This document shows, piece by piece, positions 46,190 to 54,862 of a stretch of 64,000 nucleotides of DNA. The DNA is taken from positions 62,001 through 126,000 of the forward strand of contig JAERSO010000022.1 of NCBI GenBank assembly GCA_016845585.1, in the 5' to 3' direction. The stretch is from Acidimicrobiaceae bacterium. Lineage in GTDB: Bacteria > Actinomycetota > Acidimicrobiia > Acidimicrobiales > Aldehydirespiratoraceae. The notes under the pieces were generated by a model that worked only from the letters and a program-made list of their open reading frames with translations, was not told the origin of the DNA and searched no databases. The position numbers and the translations under genes are program-made. Positions within the stretch are counted from its first letter, which is position 1, and every line of letters begins with the position of its first letter.

Positions 46190-47686
46190 ATGGCCGGGCC
46201 TCCCGACATAGACCCGCACACCGGGCTGGCGGTACGGCCGGCGCCGAATGCGTATCCCTTCGGCCCTGCCACCGTGGCCGCCGTCCTCGAGGACGGGCTC
46301 CGCGAGCACCCCGACCAGGTGGCACTCGTCGCCGCGTCGACATTGCTGACCTACCGCGAACTGGACAGCGAGGTCGCACGCGTCGCTGGTGCCATCGACG
46401 CCACGACCGACAGAGGCGATGTCGTCGGTTGGTCACTCCCGAATTCGATAGACCTCGTCGTCGGGTTCCTGGCGACGCTGCGAGCCGGGAGGCTCTGGTT
46501 CGGCTTGAATCCGCGACTTCCCGCGGCGGCCCGGTCCTCACTCGTCGCGCGAAGCGAGGCGAGAATCGTCGTGGACGCCGAGCACACCTGGCCGGCTGCA
46601 CGGCCTCTTGCCTCGGTGCCGGTCGATCCCCATGCTCCCGCGGCGATGTCTGCCACGTCGGGGACGACAGGTGAGCCGAAGCTCGTGGTGCATTCACAGC
46701 ACGGACTCCTCTGGCCGGGCCTCTCCGGTCGCGTGACCGATCCCGTGGTCGAAGACGACCGCACACTGTGCTCGTTGCCGCTCACGACCCTGACGCTCAT
46801 GATCCTCGGACCACTCACGGCGCTCCTGCGCGGCGGGAGCGCCGTCGTCGGTGTCGACCCTTCGGCCATGGAGGTTCTTTCTCTGATACGTCGCCACGAT
46901 GTCAGCCGACTCGTCGCGGTACCCACGCTCCTCCACGACCTCGCGGCCCAGATCGAACGAACCGGCGAGGAGCCACCCGCTGCGCTTCACACCGTGCTGG
47001 TCGGCGGCGCCGGTACCACGCCGGAACTGCGGGAGCGGTTCGAGGCGCGGGTCGGACTCCGTCCGACCCTGAGCTACGGCCTGTCGGAAACTCCCACGGG
47101 CGTCGCTCGAACCGATGCGGAACACCCGCACTCCGCGTCGGCGATGCCTCCCGTCGTCCTCAGCATTCGGGACGACTCGGGACGCGGCCGAGTGGCGGGC
47201 GAGGTCGGACGGGTCCGCATCGATCCGGTCCAGGTCGGCCCATGGGCCGACACATGGCGCCCGATGCTCGGCTACTGGAGGCAGCCGGAGGCCACGGCTG
47301 CAGTGCTCGACGGTGACGGCCTGCTCACCGACGACCTCGGCCTCATCGACGAGGACGGACGCTTGCGGGTGGTCGGTCGGCGGTCCGATGTCATCGTCCG
47401 GGGTGGCACCAACGTGATGCCCGCAGAGGTCGAGTCGGCCATCCGCAGCCACCCTGGCGTCCTGGACGTTGCCGTTGTCGGTGTACCCGACGATCGACTC
47501 GGGGAGGTTGTCGCCGCGGCCGTGGTCCCCGAGGACGACACGCTCACGGCCCGACAGGTCCGAGACCATGCCCGTTCCTCGCTGACCGGGGACCGTGTGC
47601 CCGAAGAGATTCGGTTCGTGGCCGACTTGCCGCGAAACGCGCTCGGGAAGGTGGTCCGTCCCGAGGTCGAGGCGCTGTTCGCCTGA
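46190..47686 (+). CDS. AMP-dependent acyl-CoA synthetase-like ligase
   Basis: ANL-superfamily adenylate-forming enzyme (498 aa). The ATP loop ATSGTTGEPK, LSYGLSETPTG, GLLTDDLG, the hinge RSDVIVRGGTNVMPAEVE and the C-terminal catalytic lysine in NALGKVVRPE are present. It would activate a carboxylic acid as acyl-CoA. GTG 46169 is an alternative start. It precedes the dienelactone-hydrolase/MFS/ArsR/aldolase run on the same strand, so a role in taking up and activating an organic acid is possible. Confidence 0.9.
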   Translation: MAGPPDIDPHTGLAVRPAPNAYPFGPATVAAVLEDGLREHPDQVALVAASTLLTYRELDSEVARVAGAIDATTDRGDVVGWSLPNSIDLVVGFLATLRAGRLWFGLNPRLPAAARSSLVARSEARIVVDAEHTWPAARPLASVPVDPHAPAAMSATSGTTGEPKLVVHSQHGLLWPGLSGRVTDPVVEDDRTLCSLPLTTLTLMILGPLTALLRGGSAVVGVDPSAMEVLSLIRRHDVSRLVAVPTLLHDLAAQIERTGEEPPAALHTVLVGGAGTTPELRERFEARVGLRPTLSYGLSETPTGVARTDAEHPHSASAMPPVVLSIRDDSGRGRVAGEVGRVRIDPVQVGPWADTWRPMLGYWRQPEATAAVLDGDGLLTDDLGLIDEDGRLRVVGRRSDVIVRGGTNVMPAEVESAIRSHPGVLDVAVVGVPDDRLGEVVAAAVVPEDDTLTARQVRDHARSSLTGDRVPEEIRFVADLPRNALGKVVRPEVEALFA

Positions 47687-47701
47687 CCCGACGAACCCAA
47701 C

Positions 47702-47737
47702 CTCGGGGCCGTACCCGAGAGAGGCGTGGGGTAAGGT
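47702..47737 (+). promoter_or_regulatory. Short hairpin, then leaderless -10 box of the DLH gene
   Basis: CTCGGG-GCCGTA-CCCGAG (47702-47719) is a 6-bp stem that may end the ligase transcript. TAAGGT (47732-47737) follows, exactly 6 nt before the ATG of the dienelactone hydrolase gene, so that gene likely starts a new leaderless transcript. Confidence 0.45.
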
Positions 47738-47743
47738 CCACTC

Positions 47744-48427
47744 ATGGGCGAATTGGTCGAACTCAATGGCAATGGCGGAGCGCGCGGCTACGTGGCGGTC
47801 CCGGAATCCGGTCGCGGGCCCGGTGTGTTGGTCCTGCAGGAGTGGTGGGGGCTCAATCCCCAGATCAAGGGCGTGGCCGACATGCTCGCCACCAATGGAT
47901 TCGTCGCAATGGCGCCCGATCTCTACCGCGGCGAACTCGCCGGACACGACGAGATGGACAAGGCAGGTCATCTCATGACCACGCTGCCTCCCGAGCGCGC
48001 GGTGGCGGACATGAGTGCTGCCGTCGACCACCTCGTCGACCATGAGGCCACCACCGGTGCAGGAATCGGTGCCATCGGTTTCTGCATGGGCGGTCTCATG
48101 ACCTTCATGGTGGCCGCCACGCGAGGTGACGTGGTCAAAGCGGCCGTGCCGTTCTACGGTTATCCGGCGGGTGGGGAGCCCGACTGGGATGGCCTCACCG
48201 CAGTCGTGCGCGGACATTTCTGCGAGAACGACGAACACTTCCCCGCCGATGGTGCACGCGACATGGAGCAGCGTCTCCAGGGCATGGGCAAGGACGTTCA
48301 GATCACCTTCCATGACGCCGCCCACGCGTTCATGAACGAAGAGGATCCGTTCGGCATCTACGACGAGGGCCTCGCCGGTGAGCTCTGGCCACAAGTCATC
48401 GACTTCCTCCACGCTGAACTCGGCTGA
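47744..48427 (+). CDS. Dienelactone hydrolase family protein
   Basis: Alpha/beta hydrolase of 227 aa with a cysteine nucleophile (GFCMGG), the charge-relay Glu in LQEWWGLN, and the acid/His in HFCENDEHF and DAAHAFMNE. This is the complete DLH active site. DLH opens carboxymethylenebutenolide in chlorocatechol or other lactone degradation; related proteins act on other lactones. ATG 47744 is preceded by a leaderless TAAGGT box. It begins the DLH-MFS-ArsR-aldolase series. Confidence 0.92.
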   Translation: MGELVELNGNGGARGYVAVPESGRGPGVLVLQEWWGLNPQIKGVADMLATNGFVAMAPDLYRGELAGHDEMDKAGHLMTTLPPERAVADMSAAVDHLVDHEATTGAGIGAIGFCMGGLMTFMVAATRGDVVKAAVPFYGYPAGGEPDWDGLTAVVRGHFCENDEHFPADGARDMEQRLQGMGKDVQITFHDAAHAFMNEEDPFGIYDEGLAGELWPQVIDFLHAELG

Positions 48428-48442
48428 GGCCGCGACAACCCG

Positions 48443-49651
48443 ATGGACGCGACGCTCGACTCTCGTCGCGGCTGGGTGATCGCGGCGGCTGCGGCCTCCG
48501 GCATGTTCGCCGTGTTCGGCGTCGGCTACAGCTTCGGGGCGTTCTTCAACTCGATGACGGACGAGTTCGACACTTCATCCTCGGCGACGGCTCTCGTCTT
48601 CTCGATCACGATCTCGCTGTCGTTCCTGCTCGGCCTGTTCACCGGTCGATGGTGTGACCGCGTCGGCCCCAAGCCGATCATGCGAACCGCAGCGGCGTCA
48701 CTCACCATCGGTCTCCTTCTCACCGCGGCCGTTCCGAACATCTGGCTCGGCTACATCACCTACGGGGGCGGCGTCGGCCTGGCGATTGCGTGTGCGTACG
48801 TTCCGATGGTCGCCATCGTCGGCGGATGGTTCGAGCAGCGACGCGCCACCGCGCTGGGTCTGGCCGTCGCCGGCATCGGCTTGGGCACGCTCATCGGCAA
48901 TCCGGTGGCCGCCCGCCTGATCGATGCGACGTCATGGCGAACCACCTACGTGATCTTCGCGATCTTCGGCGGGTCCGTTCTCACCATCGCCAGCTTCATC
49001 ATCGAGCCCGGCCCGGCGACGGTGCTCGCCGCGAAGCCGCAGTCACTCAAGAGATTGCTCAGTCGCCGCGACTTCAGGATCCTGTACGGCTCGACGATCC
49101 TCTCGACCCTCGGGCTCTTCGTTCCATTCGTGTTCCTGGCCGACTATGCCGAGGATCGGGGCATCTCCGACATCCGCGCCGCAACGCTGGTGGGCATCAT
49201 CGGCGGGGTCAGCGTCGTGAGCCGTCTCGGGCTCGGCGGCCTGGCCGACCGGCTCGGGACGGTCCGGCTCTACGTGGCGAGCTTCCTGCTGATGGCCGTG
49301 GCCCATTGGCTCTGGCTCACCGCCGGCTCGTCGTACGCACTCCTCGTCCTCTACACCGTGCTTCTCGGCCTCGGCTACGGCGGGTTCATCGCGCTGTCCC
49401 CTGCGGTACTCGCGGACCGATTCGGGTTGGCCGGCCTCGGGGGCATCCTCGGCACGCTGTACACGGCCGCCGGCATGGGCGCCTTCATCAGCCCCCCGCT
49501 CGCGGGATGGATCATCGATCAGTCGGGCTACACCGCGGCCACGACCTATGCCGCCGTCTGTGCCACAGGAGGATTCGTCGTGCTCCTCTTCATCCTCGGC
49601 GACCCCACTCATCGACCATCGTCGATGGAACCGGTACCATCGTCCCCATGA
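48443..49651 (+). CDS. MFS transporter, monocarboxylate/OFA-like
   Basis: Twelve-segment MFS transporter (402 aa). The N-terminal VGYSFGAFFNSMTDEF and the motif FTGRWCDRVGPKPIM, with long TM segments rich in Gly/Ala, resemble the MCT/oxalate-formate antiporter group, which moves small organic acids. It starts 15 bp after the dienelactone hydrolase, and its stop overlaps the arsR start by 4 bp. Organic-acid import or export fits with the ligase, hydrolase and aldolase around it; arsenic export, hinted by the ArsR, is less likely but not excluded. Confidence 0.87.
   Translation: MDATLDSRRGWVIAAAAASGMFAVFGVGYSFGAFFNSMTDEFDTSSSATALVFSITISLSFLLGLFTGRWCDRVGPKPIMRTAAASLTIGLLLTAAVPNIWLGYITYGGGVGLAIACAYVPMVAIVGGWFEQRRATALGLAVAGIGLGTLIGNPVAARLIDATSWRTTYVIFAIFGGSVLTIASFIIEPGPATVLAAKPQSLKRLLSRRDFRILYGSTILSTLGLFVPFVFLADYAEDRGISDIRAATLVGIIGGVSVVSRLGLGGLADRLGTVRLYVASFLLMAVAHWLWLTAGSSYALLVLYTVLLGLGYGGFIALSPAVLADRFGLAGLGGILGTLYTAAGMGAFISPPLAGWIIDQSGYTAATTYAAVCATGGFVVLLFILGDPTHRPSSMEPVPSSP
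49635..49640 (+). promoter_or_regulatory. Possible internal -10 box before arsR
   Basis: TACCAT, 7 nt before the ATG of the ArsR-type gene, inside the end of the MFS gene. It would allow separate, near-leaderless expression of the regulator and the aldolase. Confidence 0.3.
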
Positions 49652-49956
49652 ACGAGATCTGTTGCTCTCCCCTGCTCTCGTCTCCGTTGGGCGACGAGGA
49701 CGCCGCTGAGCTCGCCGCCGTACTGAAGGCCTTGGCCGATCCGGTCCGACTCAAGCTCGTCAGCATCATTGCCGCCAACGGCGAAGGTTGCGCGTGCGAC
49801 TTCCCGGCCCTCACCGCCAAGTCCCAGCCCACGGTCAGCCACCATCTGTCACAGCTGGTCAAGGCCGGAATCCTCGAGCGCGAACAGCGCGGGAAGTGGG
49901 CATGGTTCCGTGTCGATGCCGACCGGCTTGCATCCGTCACCCGAGTTCTCTGCTAG
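49648..49956 (+). CDS. ArsR-family regulator with Cys metal site
   Basis: Winged-helix ArsR/SmtB repressor (102 aa). The recognition helix is QPTVSHHLSQLVKAGILERE, preceded by ALADPVRLKLVSII. It carries Cys5-Cys6 at the N-terminus and Cys48-x-Cys50 (GEGCACD) just before the DNA-binding helix, the layout of actinobacterial As(III)/Sb(III)-sensing ArsR (ELCVCD type). So it probably senses a soft metal or metalloid, though some ArsR proteins with cysteines are redox sensors. ATG overlaps the MFS stop by 4 bp. Confidence 0.9.
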   Translation: MNEICCSPLLSSPLGDEDAAELAAVLKALADPVRLKLVSIIAANGEGCACDFPALTAKSQPTVSHHLSQLVKAGILEREQRGKWAWFRVDADRLASVTRVLC

Positions 49957-49967
49957 AAGGAGACACC

Positions 49968-50792
49968 ATGACCGACACCACTGAACCCTCCGCCGTCACG
50001 GACATGTCGCTGGGGTACGACCGCGGCGGCGACCAATTCCAGCTCCCGCGTCCCGAGGTGATCGAGGACGTCGCCGCCGAGCGTCAGCATCGCAAGGAAC
50101 GGCTCGCCGCGGGCCTCCGGATCATGGGTCGCCTACACCTCGCCGAAGGAGTCGCCGGGCACGTCACAGCTCGCGACCCGGAGTTCCCCGACCACTTCTG
50201 GGTCAACCCCTTCGGGCTCAACTTCAAGCTGATGACGGTCTCGGATCTGATCCTCGTCAATCACAAAGGCGAGGTCGTCGAGGGTGATCGTCCGGTCAAC
50301 GCCGCCGCGTTCGCCATCCATTCGCAACTCCACCAGGCTCGTCCAGATGTGATTGCCGCGGCCCACTCCCACTCGATGTACGGCCGCACGTTCTCCGCCC
50401 TCGGCAAGCCGCTGAAGATGATCACCCAGGACGCGACGGCGTTCTACAACGACGTCGCGCTCTGCAATGTCGGGAGCGGTGCCGTCGTGGTCGACCTCGA
50501 GATCGGCCGGCAGATGGCCGAGGCGCTGGGCGATCGCAAGGCCCTCATCCACCAGAACCATGGCCACATCACGGCCGCGGGCAGCGTGGATGCCGCCGTG
50601 TGGTGGTTCGTCGCCCTCGAGCGGTGTATGCAGAGCCAACTCGTGGCCGAGGCGGCCGGAGACCCGATCGAGATCCCCGAGCACCTGTGCGAGGCCGGAT
50701 ACGCCGCCCAGGGTCATGAGCTCTCCGGCTGGTTCCAGTTCCAGCCCTGGTGGGATGAACTGATGCGGGACGATCCGGGATTCCTCGACTGA
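49968..50792 (+). CDS. Class II aldolase/adducin family protein
   Basis: Zinc-dependent class II aldolase/adducin-fold protein (274 aa). Zinc ligands are in AAAHSHSMYG (HxH) and HQNHGHITAAG (third His); TARDPEFPDHFWVNPFGL holds the substrate loop. These enzymes cleave sugar phosphates or decarboxylate; the adducin-like group of this length often has unknown substrate. ATG 49968 has a strong AAGGAG at 5 nt, 11 bp after the ArsR stop. It closes the DLH-MFS-ArsR-aldolase run. Confidence 0.9.
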   Translation: MTDTTEPSAVTDMSLGYDRGGDQFQLPRPEVIEDVAAERQHRKERLAAGLRIMGRLHLAEGVAGHVTARDPEFPDHFWVNPFGLNFKLMTVSDLILVNHKGEVVEGDRPVNAAAFAIHSQLHQARPDVIAAAHSHSMYGRTFSALGKPLKMITQDATAFYNDVALCNVGSGAVVVDLEIGRQMAEALGDRKALIHQNHGHITAAGSVDAAVWWFVALERCMQSQLVAEAAGDPIEIPEHLCEAGYAAQGHELSGWFQFQPWWDELMRDDPGFLD

Positions 50793-50794
50793 TC

Positions 50795-50808
50795 GGCTCG
50801 GCCGAGCC
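50795..50808. terminator. Palindrome between convergent genes
   Basis: GGCTCGGCCGAGCC, a perfect palindrome that can form a 5-bp stem with a GGCC loop, in the 24-bp gap between the aldolase and cysC stops. Outer CTGATC and GATCAG arms add more symmetry. Possible weak bidirectional terminator. Confidence 0.35.
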
Positions 50809-50816
50809 TGCGCTGA

Positions 50817-51422
50817 TCAGAGCGCCAGATAGGCCAACACCTCGGCCACACACTCGTCCAGCGGCTTGCTGGTGTCGACCCGGACCTCCGGATCAGTGGG
50901 CACTTCGTACGGCGCGGAGACACCGCTGAACTCGGGGATCTCCCCGGCGCGTGCCTTTCTGTAGAGCCCCTTCACATCGCGCGATTCACAGACCTCGAGC
51001 GGCGTGTCGACGAACACCTCCACAAACCGCCCCTCGGGGTGGAGCGCACGCACCTGGTCACGATCGGCCCGATACGGCGAGATGAATGCGGTGAGGACGA
51101 TCATTCCCGCGTCCTGGAAGAGCCGACACACCTCACCGATACGGCGGATGTTCTCGGTGCGATCCTCTGGCGAGAAACCGAGGTCGCGGTTGAGGCCGAA
51201 ACGCACATTGTCACCGTCGAGCACGTACGCGGCGGCGCCGCGCTCGACCAGCGCCTCCTCGATCGCGAATGCGAGCGTCGACTTGCCCGAACCCGAGAGC
51301 CCGGTGAACCAGACAGTCGCGCTCGAGTGACCGAGCACCGCCTCGCGCTGCTCACCGCTCACGCGGCCCTCGGCTCGAACGATATTGGTGGAGACAGGGC
51401 CCGAAGCGCTTGGTTCAGCCAC
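50817..51422 (-). CDS. cysC: Adenylylsulfate (APS) kinase, separate copy
   Basis: Phosphorylates APS to PAPS in sulfate assimilation (201 aa). The P-loop is GLSGSGKST (41-49), followed by [27 protein letters not shown] in pieces, FISPYRAD (113-120, with the conserved Ser), [24 protein letters not shown], and FSGVSAPYE. Every active-site motif is intact. Its GTG overlaps the cysNC stop by 8 bp, so it is translated with cysNC. Having a full kinase next to one fused to CysN is unusual and suggests it is the working APS kinase. Confidence 0.95.
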   Translation of the reverse strand: MAEPSASGPVSTNIVRAEGRVSGEQREAVLGHSSATVWFTGLSGSGKSTLAFAIEEALVERGAAAYVLDGDNVRFGLNRDLGFSPEDRTENIRRIGEVCRLFQDAGMIVLTAFISPYRADRDQVRALHPEGRFVEVFVDTPLEVCESRDVKGLYRKARAGEIPEFSGVSAPYEVPTDPEVRVDTSKPLDECVAEVLAYLAL

Positions 51423-53334
51423 GAAGGAAGCCCCGCGTCTGAAGGACGGCGATGATCCGGTCGACGCACTCCTCCACGCTCTGGCGAGACGTGTCGAGCT
51501 GTAGATCCACGTCAGCGGGACGGTCATAATCCGCCGACACGCCAGGGAAGCCATCGATCTCGCCGGCGTCTGCTGCGTCGTACATGCCGCGGTCGTCTCG
51601 TTCGCGACACACGGCGATCGGCGTGTCCACGAAGACCTCGACGTAGCGCTCGTCACCGACGAGTGCTCGGGCACGCACCCGAACGTCGGCGTCGGGGGCC
51701 ACCAGCGCGGCGATGGCGATCAGGCCCTGGTTGTTGACGAGCCGGGCCACTTCGGTGACACGGCGGAGGTTCTCCGAACGATCCTGGGCGGTGAAGCCGA
51801 GGTCCCGACTGATGCCCATTCGGACGTTCTCACCGTCGAGACGGATACTGACCTTCCCCCGATCGAACAGCTCGCGCTCGAGCGCGGTGGCCAGCGTCGA
51901 CTTGCCGGCGGCGCTCAGGCCCGTGATCAGCACCGTGCATGGCTGCTGGCCGAAACGGATGGCCCGCTCCCCTGCTGCGATCCCCGACGCCTGTCTGATC
52001 AGACTCGACTCGGGGGCCTGGTCCCAGGCCGTCGACTCTCCGATGATCATCCCCGCACCGACCGTGGCGTTCGTCAGCCGGTCGATGAGGATGAACGAAC
52101 CCGTCGTACGATTGTCCGAGTACGGATCGAACAGCAATTCCCGATCCGAGACCACTGCACAGAGGGCGATGTCGTTGAGCTCGAGACGCGAGGCTGGCTC
52201 CTCCTCGAGCGTGTTGATCTCGACTCGATGTCGAATCGTGGCGATCGACGCGTTGCTGGTGCCGTTCGTCGACTGCAGGAGGTAGTGCCGTCCCGGTTGA
52301 GCGGGTTCCTCCCCCATCCAGACGATCGTGGCCTCGACATCGTGAGCCCGGAGCGGTTCGACGCCCGCACCCACCAGCAGATCGCCTCGGCTGGCGTCGA
52401 TCTCGTCCGCCAACGTCACCGTGACCGCGCGTCCAGGGCCGGCGATGTCGAGATCGCCGTCGAACGTGACGATCCGTTCCACGCGGGACCGCACACCGGA
52501 TGGCATCGACACCACGTCGTCGCCCGGCCGAACCGTGCCGGCAGCGATGGTGCCCGCGAACCCTCGGAAGTCGAGGTCGGGCCTGACCACCATCTGCACT
52601 GGCATTCGGAAGTTCTCGAGATCCAGGCCGATCTCCACGTCGACGGTTTCCAGATGCTCCATCAGCGGCGGGCCGTCGAACCACGGGAGCTTTCCGCCGG
52701 CATCGACGACATTGTCGCCGAGAAGAGCCGACATCGGCAGGAAGTAGGGGGCGCCGAGGTCGAGCGTCTTGCTGAACTCGCGATAGGTCTCACAGATCTC
52801 TTCGAACCGGGCCTGGTCCCAGTCGACCAGGTCCATCTTGTTCACCGCGACGACCACATTGCGGATACCCAGCAGGCTGGCGATGAAGCTGTGCCGCTTG
52901 GTCTGGGCCATGACGCCGTGGCGGGCATCGATCAGGATGATCGCGAGCTGACAGGTCGACGCCCCCGTCACCATGTTTCGTGTGTACTGCTCATGGCCGG
53001 GAGTGTCCGCGATGATGAACTTGCGCCGCGCCGTCGAGAAGTAGCGATAGGCGACGTCGATCGTGATGCCTTGTTCGCGCTCTGACTTCAGGCCGTCCAT
53101 CAGGAGCGCGAGATCGACCTCGTCGCCGGCGTGGCCGGTCGTGGTGGAATCGGCCTCCAGCGAGGCGAGGGTGTCCTCGTAGATCATCTTCGAGTCGTGC
53201 AGCAATCGACCGATGAGCGTCGACTTGCCGTCGTCCACACTGCCGCACGTCAGGAACCGCAGGAGGTCCTTGCGCTCGTGTTCGGCGAGGTAGGCGTCGA
53301 TGTCGGTGGCGATGAGTTCGCTCTGGTGACTCAC
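51415..53334 (-). CDS. cysNC: Sulfate adenylyltransferase large subunit fused to APS kinase
   Basis: CysNC fusion (639 aa). Residues 1-440: GTPase that drives APS formation by CysD, with GSVDDGKST (31-39), DTPGHEQ and NKMDL. Residues about 450-639: APS kinase domain with P-loop GLSAAGKST (472-480) and [26 protein letters not shown] in pieces. The usual ISPYR motif is replaced by [10 protein letters not shown] (543-552), and the KGLYxKA motif by RGMYDAA. So the kinase half looks degenerate. GTG 53334 overlaps the cysD stop by one base. The stand-alone cysC follows at once. Confidence 0.95.
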   Translation of the reverse strand: MSHQSELIATDIDAYLAEHERKDLLRFLTCGSVDDGKSTLIGRLLHDSKMIYEDTLASLEADSTTTGHAGDEVDLALLMDGLKSEREQGITIDVAYRYFSTARRKFIIADTPGHEQYTRNMVTGASTCQLAIILIDARHGVMAQTKRHSFIASLLGIRNVVVAVNKMDLVDWDQARFEEICETYREFSKTLDLGAPYFLPMSALLGDNVVDAGGKLPWFDGPPLMEHLETVDVEIGLDLENFRMPVQMVVRPDLDFRGFAGTIAAGTVRPGDDVVSMPSGVRSRVERIVTFDGDLDIAGPGRAVTVTLADEIDASRGDLLVGAGVEPLRAHDVEATIVWMGEEPAQPGRHYLLQSTNGTSNASIATIRHRVEINTLEEEPASRLELNDIALCAVVSDRELLFDPYSDNRTTGSFILIDRLTNATVGAGMIIGESTAWDQAPESSLIRQASGIAAGERAIRFGQQPCTVLITGLSAAGKSTLATALERELFDRGKVSIRLDGENVRMGISRDLGFTAQDRSENLRRVTEVARLVNNQGLIAIAALVAPDADVRVRARALVGDERYVEVFVDTPIAVCRERDDRGMYDAADAGEIDGFPGVSADYDRPADVDLQLDTSRQSVEECVDRIIAVLQTRGFLRG

Positions 53335-54260
53335 TAGAAGTACCCCTCGCGCTTCTTCTCCTCCATCGAGCCGGACTGATCATGGTCGATGACCCGACCC
53401 TCACGCTCCGATCGGGTGGCGAGAAGCATCTCCTGGATGATCTCCGGAAGCGTGGTGGCCGTCGACTCGACAGCGCCCGAGAGCGGGTAGCAGCCGAGCG
53501 TGCGGAATCGCACCGAGCGCATCTCCGGTACCTCACCCGGCTCGAACTGGAACCGGTCGTCATCGACCATGATCAACGTGCCGTCGCGCTCCACCACGGG
53601 ACGCTCGGCCGAGTAGTAGAGCGGGACGATCGGGATCTCCTCGAGGTGGATGTATTGCCACACGTCGAGTTCTGTCCAGTTGCTGATGGGGAAGACACGG
53701 ATGCTCTCACCCTTGTTGACTCTTCCGTTGTAGAGACTCCAGAGCTCGGGCCGCTGGTTCTTTGGGTCCCAGCGATGGAACTTGTCCCGAAAGCTGAAGA
53801 CACGCTCCTTGGCCCGTGACTTCTCCTCATCCCGCCGGGCCCCGCCGAAGGCAGCGTCGTAGCCGCCGGCGTCGAGCGCCTGCTTCAGGGCCTGGGTCTT
53901 CATGACGTCGGTGTAGTTCTTCGATCCATGGTCGAACGGGTTGATGCCCTGCTCGACCCCTTCGGGGTTCGTGTGCGAGAGCATCTCGAAACCCATCTCC
54001 TGCGCCATCCGATCGCGGAACTCGATCATCTCGCGGAACTTCCACGTGGTGTTCACGTGCAGCAGCGGAAACGGGATCACGCCGGGGGCGAATGCCTTGC
54101 GGGCGAGGTGCAGGAGGACCGACGAGTCCTTGCCGATGGAGTAGAGCATCACCGGGCGTTCGAACTGGGCCACCACTTCGCGGATGACGTGGATGCTCTC
54201 GGACTCCAGTTGGCGGAGGTGGGTGAGTCGCAGCTCCTCGGGGAGCGTGGTCATCGTCAT
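53334..54260 (-). CDS. cysD: Sulfate adenylyltransferase small subunit
   Basis: ATP sulfurylase catalytic subunit (308 aa) forming APS from sulfate and ATP. Motifs of the PP-loop fold: [76 protein letters not shown] and the C-terminal [16 protein letters not shown] 54260 is supported by a full promoter whose -10 ends 6 nt upstream, so it is leaderless. It leads the cysD-cysNC-cysC operon. There is no reductase or sulfate transporter in the window. Confidence 0.97.
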   Translation of the reverse strand: MTMTTLPEELRLTHLRQLESESIHVIREVVAQFERPVMLYSIGKDSSVLLHLARKAFAPGVIPFPLLHVNTTWKFREMIEFRDRMAQEMGFEMLSHTNPEGVEQGINPFDHGSKNYTDVMKTQALKQALDAGGYDAAFGGARRDEEKSRAKERVFSFRDKFHRWDPKNQRPELWSLYNGRVNKGESIRVFPISNWTELDVWQYIHLEEIPIVPLYYSAERPVVERDGTLIMVDDDRFQFEPGEVPEMRSVRFRTLGCYPLSGAVESTATTLPEIIQEMLLATRSEREGRVIDHDQSGSMEEKKREGYF

Positions 54261-54266
54261 CCGGGA

Positions 54267-54294
54267 AGTCTAAGACCGTGGATGTCGGCCCCAA
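54267..54294 (-). promoter_or_regulatory. cysD-cysNC-cysC promoter, leaderless
   Basis: TTGGGG (minus strand, 54289-54294), 16 bp, TAGACT (54267-54272), 6 nt, ATG 54260. Both the -35 and -10 elements are recognisable, the best complete promoter in the window. Confidence 0.55.
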
Positions 54295-54348
54295 CTGCCG
54301 GGTGAGCCGATTCCCCCACGCGGTGGCCGTGGATGCGATCATCGTCGG

Positions 54349-54862
54349 ATGGAGATCACTCCCGGAGATCCCCGGCACGAAGGAGCCGTCACCCTTCTTC
54401 GCGCCCATCTGGCGCACTCCCGTGCGCACAGCGCGCCGGACGACGTCCATGCCCTGGACATCGACGCCTTCTGTGTCCCCGACAGGGAGTTCTTCCACGC
54501 GCGAGTCGCTGATCGAATCGTCGGCGTCGGTGCCCTCCGCAAACTCGACGAACAGCACTACGAGATCAAGTCCATGCACATCGCCGGCGACTGTCGTGGT
54601 CAGGGAGTGGGGTCCGCCGATGGTCGAGCATCTGATTGCACGGGCACAGCGTGGCGGCGCCGCCCGAGTGAGCCTCGATACCGGAACGATGGATGCGTTC
54701 GCCCCGGCGCGAGCCCTCTACACCACGCTCGGCTTCGTGCCCTGTGAACCCTTCGGTGACTATCGGGTGACGGAGGCGAGCATCTGCATGAGCCTCGACC
54801 TCACGACACGGTCTGGCGCGTCGCGGCCACGTCCTCGTCCCGCACGAAGGTCGCCACGATGA
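54349..54862 (+). pseudogene. GNAT acetyltransferase gene with frameshift
   Basis: GCN5-type N-acetyltransferase, about 150 aa if whole. Frame 1 from ATG 54349 gives PGDPRHEGAVTLLRAHLAHS..., then VGVGALRKLDEQHYEIKSMHI and the acetyl-CoA loop CRGQGVG. It then breaks; the rest, MVEHLIARAQRGGAARVSLDTGTMDAF and ALYTTLGFVPCEPFGDY in pieces, is in another frame. Removing one G from the run of four at 54609-54612 joins them exactly (...GVGPPMVEHL...). A one-base indel in a homopolymer may be a sequencing error or a true inactivation. The second frame runs to 54862, over the 3' end of the convergent MFS gene; a real end near ICMSLDL is likely. Confidence 0.75.
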
